This document shows, one piece after another, positions 9,710 to 21,500 of a stretch of DNA of 64,000 bases (positions within the stretch are counted from its first letter, which is position 1; every line of letters starts with the position of its first letter). The DNA comes from Thecaphora thlaspeos (taxonomy: Eukaryota > Basidiomycota > Ustilaginomycetes > Urocystidales > Glomosporiaceae), in assembly GCA_900291925.1 (NCBI GenBank), contig UWYS01000006.1:1076732-1140731 (forward strand). Reading direction: 5' to 3'. The notes beneath the pieces were generated by a model. That model made no database searches and was not told the DNA's origin. It saw only the letters and a program-made list of their open reading frames with translations. The position numbers and the translations under genes were made by a program.

Positions 9710-11142
9710 GGCGACGGCGATGGTGGCGGTCTGTTGGTAGCCAGGGTCAAGAGTGAGGTGGTAGGAGGGGGCGTGGACGCGGAAGCTTGAGGAGGAAAGA
9801 CGACCGAGGAGGGCGGGGGACTGCCAAAGCCATTCCCGTCTCTTATAACGGCGAGGGGCGATGGCTGAGCAGTTCGCCTTGATGGCCAGTTCCGCACCGC
9901 AGGGCGGCTGGGGTCCGCTCAGAGATGCGCAGTCAGGCCTTCGGTCGTCCTACGAGCGAACCGGGGCGGCCACAAGCAGTGAGCCTGGTCGGGTGAGCCG
10001 CGAAAGGAACAGAGGCCAAGCCCAAGCCCAAGCCCAAGCCTGACTCATCCGCCAGAACAGGGTGCGCCTCGTCGCGCCACGACACTCCAGGCCTCTCGAG
10101 GGCTCGATCCAGCAGGTCAAACCAAAAGCGATGGCGCTGGCCGTGAAGGCGGAAGAGCGGGGCATCGCAGCATCCGGCCCTACGGCGAAGTGGCTTGGGA
10201 GAAGGAAAGGAAAAGGGCGAGACGAAGCCAGCCAGCCAGCCAGCCAGCCTGCTGTCTTTCTCACGCTATCCGGCGCACCGCATAGCCGTTCGCCGACTCA
10301 CTCGGCCGGCCGCTCCGTCTCTGAGCGAGGGCGACCGTCGGGTCTCTGCCCTCGTGTGGCCGCCTTGAATGACGAGCGTCGCTGCGACAAGGAACTAGAG
10401 CGAGAGAGGAAAAGAGATTCCGGTACATCGAACAGAATGCGGCAAGCAAGCGACGGACGCATAGATCGATTGATTGACTGAGAAGTGTGTATAGGTGGGT
10501 TGATGGGTAGGTAGGTAGTCAGGCGGGTAGGTAGTGGGAGAGATGCTTGGAACACACAAAACGACTACTAGGAATGGGTCGGAGGGAAAGGAGGGGGAAG
10601 GGGGAAAGGAGGTTGGGAGAACAAAGGCGGGGGAGGGATCATGACGAGGGGAAGATGGAGTTGCAGAGCCAAAGGATAGCCGAGAGCCGAGACTAGGCTG
10701 GAACGACGCGGGGGGATATGGATGTGCAGGGGTAAATTATTCGAATGGACGGACGGGAACGACGGAGGGGACGAATGGACGGAGGCACGACAATGATCGG
10801 ACGCTGCCGCCGCCGCCGCCGCTGCTGCTGCGAGAGCAGAACACGACGGGGGCAAGTTGTGCGTTGAAGGCAAAGCACAGCTTCGCCTCGTTTTTGAGAA
10901 TGTTTATTCTCTTGCTGTGTGGTTTGCTGTTGCTTGCCGACGTTGGCGATGCAAAGGGAATGGGATGTGCGATGTGGACACGGACAGCGCGGGAACGAGA
11001 CAGCTCCAGCGATGAGACAGGGTCCAAGAGCCCAGAGGGGCCGGCCAGCCAGGGCGAGAGAAAGGCGTCTCTGGGGCTAAGCAAACCCGGAACGTGCGCC
11101 CGAGCACGCCAACGCTCACTCGTCCGCGCTCAGGCGCACGCT
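9710..11142. other. Intergenic: ADH promoter and KH-gene 3' region
   Basis: About 1.4 kb. The first part is the promoter of the minus-strand ADH gene; the last part is the 3' UTR side of the KH gene. Short tandem repeats (CAAGCC units near 10017-10041, CCAG units near 10228-10248) are present. No coding region is supported. Confidence 0.55.
9841..9847 (-). promoter_or_regulatory. TATA-box-like element of alcohol dehydrogenase gene
   Basis: Minus-strand TTATAAG lies about 132-138 bases before the ADH start codon. A TATA element at this distance is common in strongly regulated fungal metabolic genes. Placement is from sequence only. Confidence 0.4.
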
Positions 11143-14100
11143 CTACGACCGGTCAAAGGCGAGCTGGGCGAGGACCCGGCTGACTTCATCCATGGTCATG
11201 GGGTCAGGCGTCTGAGTGTTGGCCGGAGGCAGCCGTGAGATGCTCGAGGTGGGCGCGTGGTGGTGGTGCTGGTGATGATGGTGGTGGTGTTGGTGGTGAC
11301 CGCTGCCGCCGCCCATGTTGAGGAAACCGCCGCCGCCGCCAGACAACCCGCTGCTACCGAGGCCGCCGCCGCCACCGGACCCGATGGCGCCGAACGTGTA
11401 GGGCGTCGCCGGCGAGGTCGTCACCCCGCCGGCGCCAAGCGCCGCCTGCTGAGCCGAGAGCGCACCGATGTCAAGGCTCTGCGCACGGTGGGCGAAAGAG
11501 CGCGGCTTGCGTAGCGCTTTGACGCGCTCCTCCATGCCGAGCGCCTCGGGCGCGCCGCGGTGGACGAGGTTGAGGTCGTCCGAGAGGCGGGGGTTGTGCT
11601 GCGGGAACTGGATGCCGCCGCTGCCGCCGCCACCGCCGCCAGGGGTGCCGATCGGCGGCGCCACGCTCGGAGCGGTGCTGCTGCTGGTGCTCGAGGTAAA
11701 GTGGCGAGGCGCGCCCCAGACATCGCTGCCGAAGCCGCGGCCGTTGCCGTAGGGCGACGGATAGAGCGACGACGTGATCAGCGGTGAGTTGGAGGCCGCC
11801 GTCGATGTGTAGTTCATCCCGGACGCGTGCTGACCGGCGGGCGAGTCAAAGAGCGCCTTGATGTCCGGCGTCGAGGCGGCCGCACGGAGGCGACGCTCAT
11901 GGGCGCGCGCCTGCTCGGCCGCGACGGCGGCGGCAGCGGCGGCGGCGTGGAACGACTCGCTCGACTCAGCTGCCGCCGCGGTCGAGAGGAGCTTGTTGGC
12001 GAAGTGCGGGAAGGCCGAGGCGAACGAGTCGGAGCGCGGGCGGGCGGGCGAGGCGTAGACGTTGACGTTGCGGCTGATGAGGAAATCCTCAAGCGCGTCC
12101 TGGGCGGTTGGGAGGAAGTCGCTGTTGCTGCGGTTGAGGCGAAGCTTGAAGATGGCCTCGCCGCCCTGCCGCTGCCGGAGAATTGGGACGACGGCAATAT
12201 TGAGGTCGCGCTTCAGCCGCTCGACCAGCGCGACGAACTCGTGCGTCTGCAGCACCTGTGAGAGCTCGATCGAGCCCGGCGTGCGGAATTCGGCCTCGAA
12301 GGGGACATGATCGAGCAGCATCTGAGCCGCAATGTGAATCTGCGACTCGGGCCCGAAGATCGTCACAAGGTCCGACGCCGCTTCCTTGGGCGGGAAGCGG
12401 ACGATGGAGCTTGTCTTGCCCTCGATGTCGTGAATGAAGATGGCCTTCTCGCCGAGCAGCGTGCGGTGATAGCGGCGCGAGATCGAGACCGTCTCGGTGA
12501 CGTAGTCCTTGTCCTTGGGGTTGACGAGCTCCATGACCGACTGCTTGAGGTTCTCGAGGTTGATGGCGTTTTTGGCGGGCGTCCGGGCGATGACATTGTC
12601 CTCGTTGTCGAGGTAGCCGCCAAGCGCGGCAAACTCCTCGGCGTTGGAGAACTTGACGTAGACGCCGTACTTTTTCATGATTCGCTGGATGTTCTTGCCA
12701 CCGACGCCGATGATGCGCTTGTGGTAGGCTTCGGGGACGTGGAACGACATCTCTGCGGGAAGCTCCTCCTGGAGTAGGCCGAGCCCCTGGAGCACGCCGT
12801 CGCGGTCGTTGCCGCTGACGTCGATCAGGAAGTTGTAGTCGTTGAACGTCTCGAACTTGATGCGGACGCCGCACTGCTTCATCACCTTGTTAATCTTGCC
12901 GTTCTTCTTGCCGCTGATGAACTCGCGGTGCTCATTGGCCAGCTCGATCTGGAAGCGCACCTCGAAGTTAAAGCTCTTGATCACGTCGAGGTCGAGGATC
13001 GACGAGACGGCCGAGCGCACCTCGCCCTCGAGGCCATGGATCTCGAAGCAGTTGCCCTTGAACACCACCTCGGCGCCCGACGCGTTGCTGATGTGGCGGA
13101 GGATCGGCGCCATCTGGGTCGCGTTGAGCGAGGCCGGCGACATGAAGACGCCAAACGAGACCGGCAGCAGCCAGAGCGACGCGACATAGAACTGGCAAGC
13201 GAGTTGCATGATGGAGCGGATTGTTCGCTCGATGTTGACACGATTGTCGCCAAAGACTGAGATCAGGCTGGCCTGGCCGCCGATGACGGGGAAGGCGACG
13301 AATGTGCCATTGTCGAGCATGATTGAGCGCAGCTCCTCGAGCCGCTCGTGGAGCATCCAGTCGAGCTTGCGCGGGAGGATGGCGGTGTCGCGCGAGATGA
13401 TGCACTTGCTCTTGTGCAGCGAGACCTGGAAAAGCATGTCGCGCGCCCGCTGGACGCCGAAAAACTCGCCGGTGATGTGGATGGTGTTCTGGCGGCCCGG
13501 CGGCGGGGCGTTGCGCCCGCCGCTCAGCGTCCCCGAGAACGGCGTTGGAAGGTAGATGTTGGTGCCCGTCTCCTCCTGGATTGTCTGGACGACGCACCGC
13601 TTCCGGCCGCCAATGATATTGTGAAGCTTGAAGTCGATCTCGCACTTCTCCGAGTGCAGGCCGAGCTGGAAGGCGGAACAAGATATTGGGAACGAGAGTT
13701 CGGAGTCAGCGTCGGTGTCGGTGTCGCGAGGTCTGCTCCGACAGCGTTCGCAGTAAATGTCGGATACTTGTCCAAGGCACTCACCAATTCGTCCAACAAC
13801 ACCAGCACCTTGACGCGGGCCAGCTCAACGCACTCGAACGGTCCAGAGACGACCAGCTCGGCCATCCGCTCCGTCTCAAGGCCGTAGCCGAGATCGGCGC
13901 CGCGCGCATCGGTGGTGATGACCTGGACGCCGGCGCCCGTCGTCGACGAGATCTCGTCGAGCCGGCGGCGGACGTCGGGCTTGACCGGGTCGGCACCGGG
14001 CGACGAGCCCGACGGCGCCTCGAGCACGTCGGCGCGCGGGACCTTGATGGTCGATTTGACCTTGAACGGGTTCTCGCGTAAGATAGCACCGCGCGCGCTC

Positions 14101-15353
14101 ATCACCTGCTGGTAGCCGCCGCTCAGGTGGAAGTTGTACTGCGGCACGCGCTTGCGGAGATGCGACGAGGCGAGCACGTCCTGGGCCAGAACGTTGTTCT
14201 GCGCGCTGCCAGAGCCCGGGTTGATGCCGGACAGCGAGAGAGAGCTCCCGTTGAAGCCGGGGAAGCCGATCCCGTCCGCACCGCCGGGGACGAAGGCACC
14301 TGAGGCGAGAGAGTCCGGCGTCCCAATCGGCTGCGGGTGGTACTGCTGGTACGGGTAGCCGGTGCCGTTGGCGCCGCTGCTGCTGGGGAAGGGCAGCGCG
14401 TCGCTGCTGCCGTAGGCGGGGAACGAGAGCTGCCGCGGAAAGGGCTGCTGTCCAGCGAGCGACGTGGAGATCTTGGCGGGCTCGTCGGGCTGCACGGGCG
14501 CAAACGTGACGAGGCACTGGTGGTTGGCCATCACGTCGAGGCTAAGCCGCTGCATCGCATCGACAAGGTCTTTCCAGCTCTGCGAGTGCGACATGCCGCC
14601 GCCATTGGCATTGGAGAGCGAGTTGGAAGCCGAGTGAGTGGCGCTGGCTGGCTCCGAGTGCGACTGGGGCTGAGAGTGTGACTGGGACTGCGAGTACTGA
14701 TGCAGGGTCTGGCGCTGCTGCTGCTGCTGCTGCTGGTGCGAGTGCGAGTGAGCGTGTCCGGGCAGTCCATCGTCGCGGCCGCCGTTCTTCGCGCCGATCG
14801 CACTGCTGGGTGCAGTGCTGTCCGCCGAGAACGACGCTGACGACGAAAAGTCGACCAACGACGGCGTCCCGACGGTGGAGCGGCTATCGCAACTGATCTG
14901 GGCCATCGACCGGTCCAGATTCGCCAGCAGCGGGTCGGGCAGCTGCGGCATGGCGGTAGGGTCGAAGTTGGCGTGCGAGAGCTCAGCCTTTTCCGAGTCC
15001 GAGGCGTTGAGGGCGGCGGCAGCAGAGTCGTTCTCGGCTTCGGCCTCGGCTCGCTCCTGGCCGACCGCTTCGGCGATACGGTCGCTGGTGCGCTTGCCGC
15101 CAAACGCGCTGGGCATGAATGCCTTGACGCTGGGCGGGAAACGCGAACGCATCGAGCCGAGACGGCCATGGAACGACGACGGCGGCGCCTCAGCGACGGG
15201 CGGGCAGTTCGAAGGAGGGGGCGGAGGGGGCGGGCCCTGCGATCGCGACGGGTCGATTGAGCCCAGCACTCCCGTCACCGTGGCGCTCTCATGGACAAAA
15301 TTGGAGGCGCCCGCCGTCCTGGGGATGGTAAACGAGGTTGAGTAGAGGTCCAT
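11143..15353 (-). CDS. Multi-KH-domain RNA-binding protein (Khd4-like)
   Basis: Two exons, 15353-13785 and 13665-11143, joined in phase 0 (1363 aa). Residues 1-330 are low complexity: Ser/Pro-rich, poly-Q near [12 protein letters not shown], Gln/Ser/His repeats. The central part holds several KH-type folds. A canonical GXXG lies in RIIGVGGKNIQRIMKKYGV (about residues 840-858). Degenerate loops are seen in IIGGRKRCVV (about 539) and FISGKKNGKINKVMKQCGV (about 772). TLLGEKAIFIHDIEGK looks like a further KH segment. The C-terminal 300 residues are Ala-, Gly- and His-rich with an HQ/H tract. Size and layout fit the fungal multi-KH protein known as Khd4 in Ustilago maydis, which binds AUACCC motifs and regulates trafficking mRNAs; orthology is inferred. 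Predicted cytoplasmic mRNA-stability or transport regulator. The intron (13784-13666) begins GTGAGT. Confidence 0.85.
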
Positions 15354-17727
15354 CGTGACAGGGAGGTGGGGAGAGCTCGATGTCTAGCGCGTTCCTTGTT
15401 GATTACCGACTCGCTCAGGACTGCGAGGGACGGGTGGAAAGGGAGGGAAGCTTCGAGCGACTGCCTTTTGCCCGGGTGTAGCTGCACAGAAGATCGGCCG
15501 CGTTCGGAGACTAACTGGGTTGCAAGGGCCTGGGCAAGTAGTGGTAAGCGGTCGCAAGCGGCCCGAAGGTATACAGCGCAGCGAGTTCGAGGAGTCGGGG
15601 TCGAAGGGAGGATCGTGTAGTGTCGGAGACGGTCTGTTGAAGCGGGGCGCTCTGGCTCGTCCAGTCAGACGTCTATATATGATTGTCGAGAGGGGATAGC
15701 CGCGCGTTGCGGATAGTGACGTGACGTTCCGATGCAAGACCGGCCGAGCACCCGAGGGACGGCGAGCCTAATACGTTGAGAACCAGAAAGGCGGACGAGT
15801 GGTATACAGTGGTGTGTGACTGACCGGAAAGGGCGGCGACAAGGCACGCTCGTCCTAGACTGCTGAGCGCCGGTCGGAGAAGCCGAAGAGGGACGGTGAC
15901 GGCGGTGGCTGACGAGGCTGGGCGCGGACCCAAGACAGGGTGGAGACGGGAAGAGTCCGAAACCGAGGCAGCCGAGACAAGGTCGGGAGGGGGGGGGGAC
16001 GGCTAGGGGCAGTGGTGATGAGGAGAAGGGCGGACGGATAGTTCCCCTGCCGGAGTAGAGAAGTGGGACCGAGGTCGAAGGGCGAAACGGTCGGACCACT
16101 TAGGCGGTGCGGTTGTCGTTTGGCCGCACGGACGGAAGTAAAGGGTGGATCGTCAGGTCGTGCGTCGTCGTTGGCGTCGGGATCGAAAGGACGGGCTTCT
16201 CGGAGAGAAAAAGGCCAGTCGGGCCGTGACTTCAGAAGGAGCCGAAGAAGATGAAGAGCAGAGTCGTGCAGCGGACGGGGTATCTACCGGGAAGGTGGGT
16301 AGGCGAAACGTCGTGCAGACAAGGTTGAGATGGGCGGGAGGTTTTCGTAAACGGAGAAGCAAAAGCTTGGGAGAGGCCGGCGGCGAAGCAAGCCTTCTCA
16401 CGCTATTCTTCGAGAGCCGAAAAGATCAGGCAAGGCAAGGTGGTGTGGGTAGCGCCAGTACGTTGGTCAAGACGACTGGCTGTTGCAGCTTGGCTGTAGC
16501 TGTGTAGGGGCGAAGGAGCAGAGACTCTATGCCTTCCGTGCACAACGAGTGGATCGATCCGCCTTGCTCGCGCGTGCGCTGACAGGGCAGAGGGATCGCG
16601 TGCGGGGAGGGCGGAAGCGGCGAAGAGCGCGAAAGGGTATTGCGGTGACGGCGGCGATGGAGGAGGTGGTGGCGGTGGTGGTGATGGTCGTGGAGGTGGT
16701 GGTGGATGGTTGGTTGGTGCAAGGCAGGCTCAGGGTCAGGAGAAGCAGGAATGATCGAGCGAGAGCAAAGAAGGGCAGGCAGGCGAAAATCTCGGATCGG
16801 GCGGCGTCACCGTGTCACCTATTGTGCAGGCAGGAAGAAGCGAAGCGAAGGCACAAGCGGAAGGAGTCACGGGCAGCGGGCTGCCGCGGCTTTTAGAGTT
16901 GCTGTACGGTCAGCTCACGGCTCTATGCCATTAGTTAGCTAGCTAGCCTCGGCCCTAGCTGGTTCTACCTCTGATCTCGCCGCTGACCTAGTTACTCTTC
17001 CCTCCGACCACGACAAGGATGCCCGCCTGCCTCTTCTATCTCCTTGCGTTTTTCTTTCCTTCATTCTATTCTTCTTCTGGGTGGAGGACGAAGAAGGAAA
17101 AGGCGGGAGGAAGGCGCAGCGTCAATCGGAAAAAAATAAAAATAAAAATAAAAATAAAAATAAAAATTATAAAAATAAAAGAAAAGAAAAAAGCGGCCCG
17201 ATCAAGAGGAAAGGAAGGAGACGGCGGTTCCCTCTCTGCAAGAGGCCCCAGCCCCCTTTTCCGCCTGGCAGGTCCGGCCCGAAGAAAGCGTGCAGCGGCG
17301 GCATAGGGTGGGGTGCTTTCGTCACCTCGATCTTCTTGCTGGCTCTGTTCCGTCAAATTTTTCTCCATTTCTTTTGCCAGCCGACCGGCCGGCCGACCTC
17401 CGCTGGAACGCTTCGACTTGCTCGTTCGGCGTGCCCCACCGTCGGCCCCTCCGATCCGCCACGCAGCGTGCTCGGTCGTCGTAGCCGTGCGTCCGCGTGT
17501 GCGTTGTCGCCCTGGTCGGGAGGCGATCGAAAGGGTTGGGGAGGATGCGACCACCTGGAAGTAGAGCACAGCCACGCCTTGGCGGTAGCAGCTACAGAGG
17601 TCGCTCGTCGTGCTGTTGTAGCTTCCCGTGGCATCGTCCGCTCCTTTGGATCCTTTCCGCCTCCATGCAGCGGCGGCAGCGGCGTTTTGCGCCGATCGCC
17701 TCCTCTGCACGCACACACGCACTGATC
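15354..17727. other. Long upstream region of KH gene, no supported CDS
   Basis: About 2.4 kb 5' of the KH gene. Frames up to about 200 codons exist but are Arg/Ser/Ala-rich with no domain, and one contains a Lys-Ile stretch created by the AAAAAT repeat. It probably contains the promoter and a long 5' UTR. Only simple repeats are recognisable. Confidence 0.5.
17129..17190. repeat. (AAAAAT)n A-rich microsatellite
   Basis: About six to eight AAAAAT units form a rigid A-tract island in a GC-rich region. Poly(dA) tracts of this kind disfavour nucleosomes and often mark promoters or origins; that role is an inference. Confidence 0.85.
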
Positions 17728-17887
17728 CCTACAGTCGTATGTGGATGAATTGAGACGCGAGGAAAAAAGAAAGGCTGAGAGAGACCCTAGGAGTAGTGAT
17801 CTTGAGTGATCGCCAAGATCACTGCTAGGGTCTCTCTCAGCCTTTCTTTTTTCCTCGCGTCTCAATTCATCTACATACGACTGTAGG
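17728..17887. repeat. 160-bp near-perfect inverted repeat (foldback/MITE-like)
   Basis: Left arm 17728-17804 and right arm 17814-17887 are reverse complements except for a G/A change near the outer end and a 3-nt indel plus one mismatch near the centre. The loop is 9 nt (17805-17813). The outer ends read CCTACAGTCGTATGT... and ...ACATACGACTGTAGG. TA dinucleotides bracket a CAGTC terminus, which is compatible with a Tc1/mariner-type MITE, although TA is self-complementary and so is not proof of target duplication. A transcript from either strand would form a hairpin with a stem of over 70 bp. No coding content. Confidence 0.85.
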
Positions 17888-18538
17888 CTGCTGCGAGCTG
17901 GCTGGCTACGTAGGGGCGCACCCTATTCAGCCCCTGCGTGTCGCTTGATGCTCATCGATGCTTTGTCTGTTCGATTCAAAGGCAATGACCTTGATTACTT
18001 TCATTGAGAACAAACGAAGTTGACCTCGGGAGGGGTTGCCGCCGGCGTATGTAGACGACGCCGAGCGTCGTAAGCGCACGCCTTCCATCACATATGACGG
18101 TCTTCTGAGCCAGACTTTCATTGAGCTCTCGAACCGTGGTCGAGACGCGGACCAGCCGTACGTCCGAACGACCGAAATGCAAACGGACCACCCTGCGTCT
18201 GCGGCGGAGCAGCTCGACACATATGCCTCCACATTTCATCCGGCTCTTGGGTCCGCTCCGGCTCCGCTTTCCTGCTGCGGCTTGCGACTTCGTTCCCGTC
18301 ACGTAAAGGATGGCGTTGCTTTGTCTTTATTGCTTCGTCGCTCATCCTCTTGACTTCTGTCGTTCGATGCTTGGTGACTGTGTCTATAGTCGAAGGCTTC
18401 GTTGCTGAGACTAGACAAGGGGCGCCCAGCACACGGTCAAACACAGAGGCAGAGAGTCGTCTTGTGTGTGATGGCCTTGCGATGCCTCAGAGGATGTCAC
18501 GACGGGTGAGCCGACGGCGTCGCTCGCACTTCAGCCGT
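17888..18538. other. Intergenic between inverted repeat and TRAPPC13
   Basis: About 650 bases. A 106-codon frame at 18036-18353 (plus) starts MPPAYVDDAERRKR but shows no recognisable domain, and an overlapping minus frame is equally long. I see nothing I can assign. Confidence 0.45.
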
Positions 18539-21500
18539 TCACCTGACAAACAGCTCCGTCACCACGCTCCATTCGCGCAAGGTGATGGGCGTGCGCAGCT
18601 CGACCTTGCGCGCCTTCTCTGTCTTTATTCCCCCTCCTCTTCCTCCTTCGCCGCCACCGCCATCAACGAGCCCGTCCTCGTCTGCTGTCTTGCTTTCCAC
18701 CTCGTCCTGCCATCCTAGTAGCAGCACCCGCAGACCGCCCACACGCACCATCCCGCTGAGGAGAGCGATGTAGCCCAACTCGAACTCGACCTCTGCCTGC
18801 CCAACCGCCGCGCCCGCCTCAAAGGCTATCTTGACGGGCGCCAGCGTCAGCAGCGACGACCCGAGACGCTCAAAGTCCTTTCCCTCGACGTCGGGAAGCG
18901 TGGTTGAAAGGTCCAGTAGACTGGACGGCTCGAGGTAGGGACGAGGCCACGTCTTGAACAGTGCGTCGCTGCTGCTGCCTTTGCCCTCGAGTTCATCGCG
19001 TTGCGTTGCGTCGTCGGTGAGCTGGCGGTCGACGGATCCGTCTAGGCGCCCCTTTGGTGGCGGCGTGGGCGGCGAAAAGGGACCCGGGTCGTTGCTGCGC
19101 GGCTGCGGGCTGTCGTCAGGGTGGCTGTCGGCTGTCCCACCGCGCCGCATAGAGAGGGAGCCCGTCCGCAGTAGCGGCGAAGAGGTGAGGTTCGCGACGA
19201 GATTTTGCTGCAGGCTCCTCCGCACCAGGGGCCTCCTGCGCGACGATGGCGACGTCAGCGATCGCAGCAGCGACGAGGGTTCCGAACGTAGCGAGCCGTC
19301 TTCGCTGGGCCGTCCCGCTGCTCCCGCTGCCTGTGAAGCAGATCGGTTGCCCTCTTCAGAGGCGTGAGACTGAACATCATTCTCCTGAGCCTGGTGGGGG
19401 AGGTGTGGGAGCGCGAGATGCTGAACGGCCAGGTAGAGCGTCCGAGATCCGCCGACCACCTCTGGCGAGGCAGTGTTCTGGACCGTGGCAGCCGCTCCGG
19501 GCACGGTGGGCACATCGACGGCAGAGGAACGGCGCGACGACATCGACGGCAGGCGGTGACCGCCGTGGCGGGGCGAGGCGATCTCGCTGAGCGGCCGATC
19601 GTCGTCGCTGTCGTCCGAGTCTGGCGCGGGCGTCGAAAACGTCGTCGCCGCTGCAGCTATCCGCGCGCTGCTACCGGCCTTGCTGGCAGGTGCAGGCGCG
19701 ACGACGGAGAAGGCCGACAGGTCGCGGACCCACAGCTGCAGCGGCAGCGAGACGGTCTCGTACCGTTTCGCCGAGCCGATCAGCGACGGGACCGAGGCCG
19801 AAGCGAAGCTTAGGTCGACTTCGACGATAGGCGGCGGCAGGCCTTCCATCGACGGAGACGAAGTCGAAGAAGAAGGTACAAAGGCAGCGTCGAGACCGTT
19901 CGGGTTCGAGGTTGACGCGCTCTGCTGCTTGTCGTCGGTAGTTGGGGCGCCGCCTGCTTCTGGAATGGATGGGAGCTCCGTCTCATCATCATCCCCGGCC
20001 GAAATCGATGACTGCTGCTGCTGCTGCTGTTGCAGATCCGGAGCGTCGGCTCGACACAACACCGGTAGCACCACTGTTCGTCTCCGTATCAGCTGGCTCG
20101 TCTGCAGCCTCCCTGGCTCGCCCTGGCTCATCCGCCAGGCGATGTCGAGGCTGCCAATCGCGTCGGATACCGCCGTCGTGCGCACCCGGGGCTCGCTCGA
20201 CCTCGGCTGGCGGTGCTGCTGCGGGTCGCCGTGCTGCGCTCGCGCGAGATCGTTGGGCAAAGGGGCAGCGTGCGCCGTCGGTCTAGGCCCTTGACCCGGC
20301 AGCAACCGCCGTTTCGGGCTCGACGCCGCTGCAGGCATCCCCGTAGCTGGCGTCATCGGCATTGGTACGATGGGTCTGGCCGGTTTGTCGCTCGTCGGCA
20401 TGAGCTGAAACAGGTACTGTCGCACGTCGTCGGGCAGCAAGGGCTCATTGACGCCCTGCCACAGGTTGATGCAGGTGCTGGTGCTGCCGCTGCCGTTGTT
20501 GGCCGCCGTTATTGTCGTTGACGCTGCTTCTGTTCGGCCATCGCCGTCGCCGTTGCCGCCGCTGAACGTCGTCGTTGACGGAGAGGAGAGGCCGGGGCGG
20601 TCGATGCTCTTCCACTGCCAGCCTGGCTCGGGTCGAAGGTCGAGGCTCTCCAAGACGAGCGGCAAAGGGCTGGTGTTCTGGACCTGGACCTCGAGCAGAA
20701 AGGCCTCTCGCACGCGGTGGTCAGGATGCATGGCCTCGGCTGCGCTGCAGGGCTCGTGGGTCTTTGTGCGGACCGAGAGCGGCGAGGCGGGCACGGCGAA
20801 CTTGTAGAACTTGCGGAAGGACTGATCGACCCAGACGACCTGACCGCCGTCGTCGAGGGGCGCCTTGTAGGAGACGGTGCAGATGAGGACGTGGGGCCCG
20901 AGCTCCTTGATCTCGTGGCGGACGGTCGTCTCTAGCTTGTCGTCGTTGTGCGGCTCGCCGTCCTCTGCTTCGTCTAGGCCGCCTGCTTCCGGGACGACTT
21001 CGGCCAGCAGGGTGCGGCTGCCCGTCGCAGCTCTTCCGGTAGAGGGGTCGCCGCCATCGCCGACCTGCATTTCGATGCGGAGCGAGGGATGCCTGACGGG
21101 GTAGCGTGCCTCGTTGCGGACGCAGAGATAGGCCGAGAAGCTCTCACCGAGGTAGAGGGTACCAAAGCTTGACGGCAAGGTGAGGAGCGTGCTGAAGGGC
21201 CAATCGCGCAGCGTGCTGGGGCCTGCGGCGCCGGCGCCGCCGGGATCGTTGTCGTACCAGAGCGAGGCGAGGGCACTCTCGTTGCTGAGCATGTCGTCGC
21301 GGAGGGAAGCTGTGAGGGACTTGTTGAAAGCATGCAGGAGGGGATCGTCGCCATCTGGGGACCGCTGCAGCTCAGCCTGCTGCTGCAGTAGAGATGGCGG
21401 GGCGTTGGCCGACGGCGAAGCCGGGACGTGGCGGTAGCGGTTGTCCTCGTGGTATGGTCTGTCGAGAATGTGAAGGCTGGGCGCTGAGATGCGCATCACC

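Noticed and set aside
10017..10041. CAAGCC tandem as a degenerate telomere-like or regulatory array
   Set aside because: Only four units, not TTAGGG-related, and simple repeats of this size are common in this DNA.
11257..14681. Many plus-strand frames antisense to the KH gene
   Set aside because: Shadows of a GC-rich coding sequence; Arg/Ala/Gly-biased and without domains.
17066..17722. 218-codon minus-strand frame, and plus-strand partner with alternating Lys/Ile/Asn
   Set aside because: The alternating residues are the AAAAAT repeat translated. Composition elsewhere is Arg/Ala/Ser-rich without domain features.
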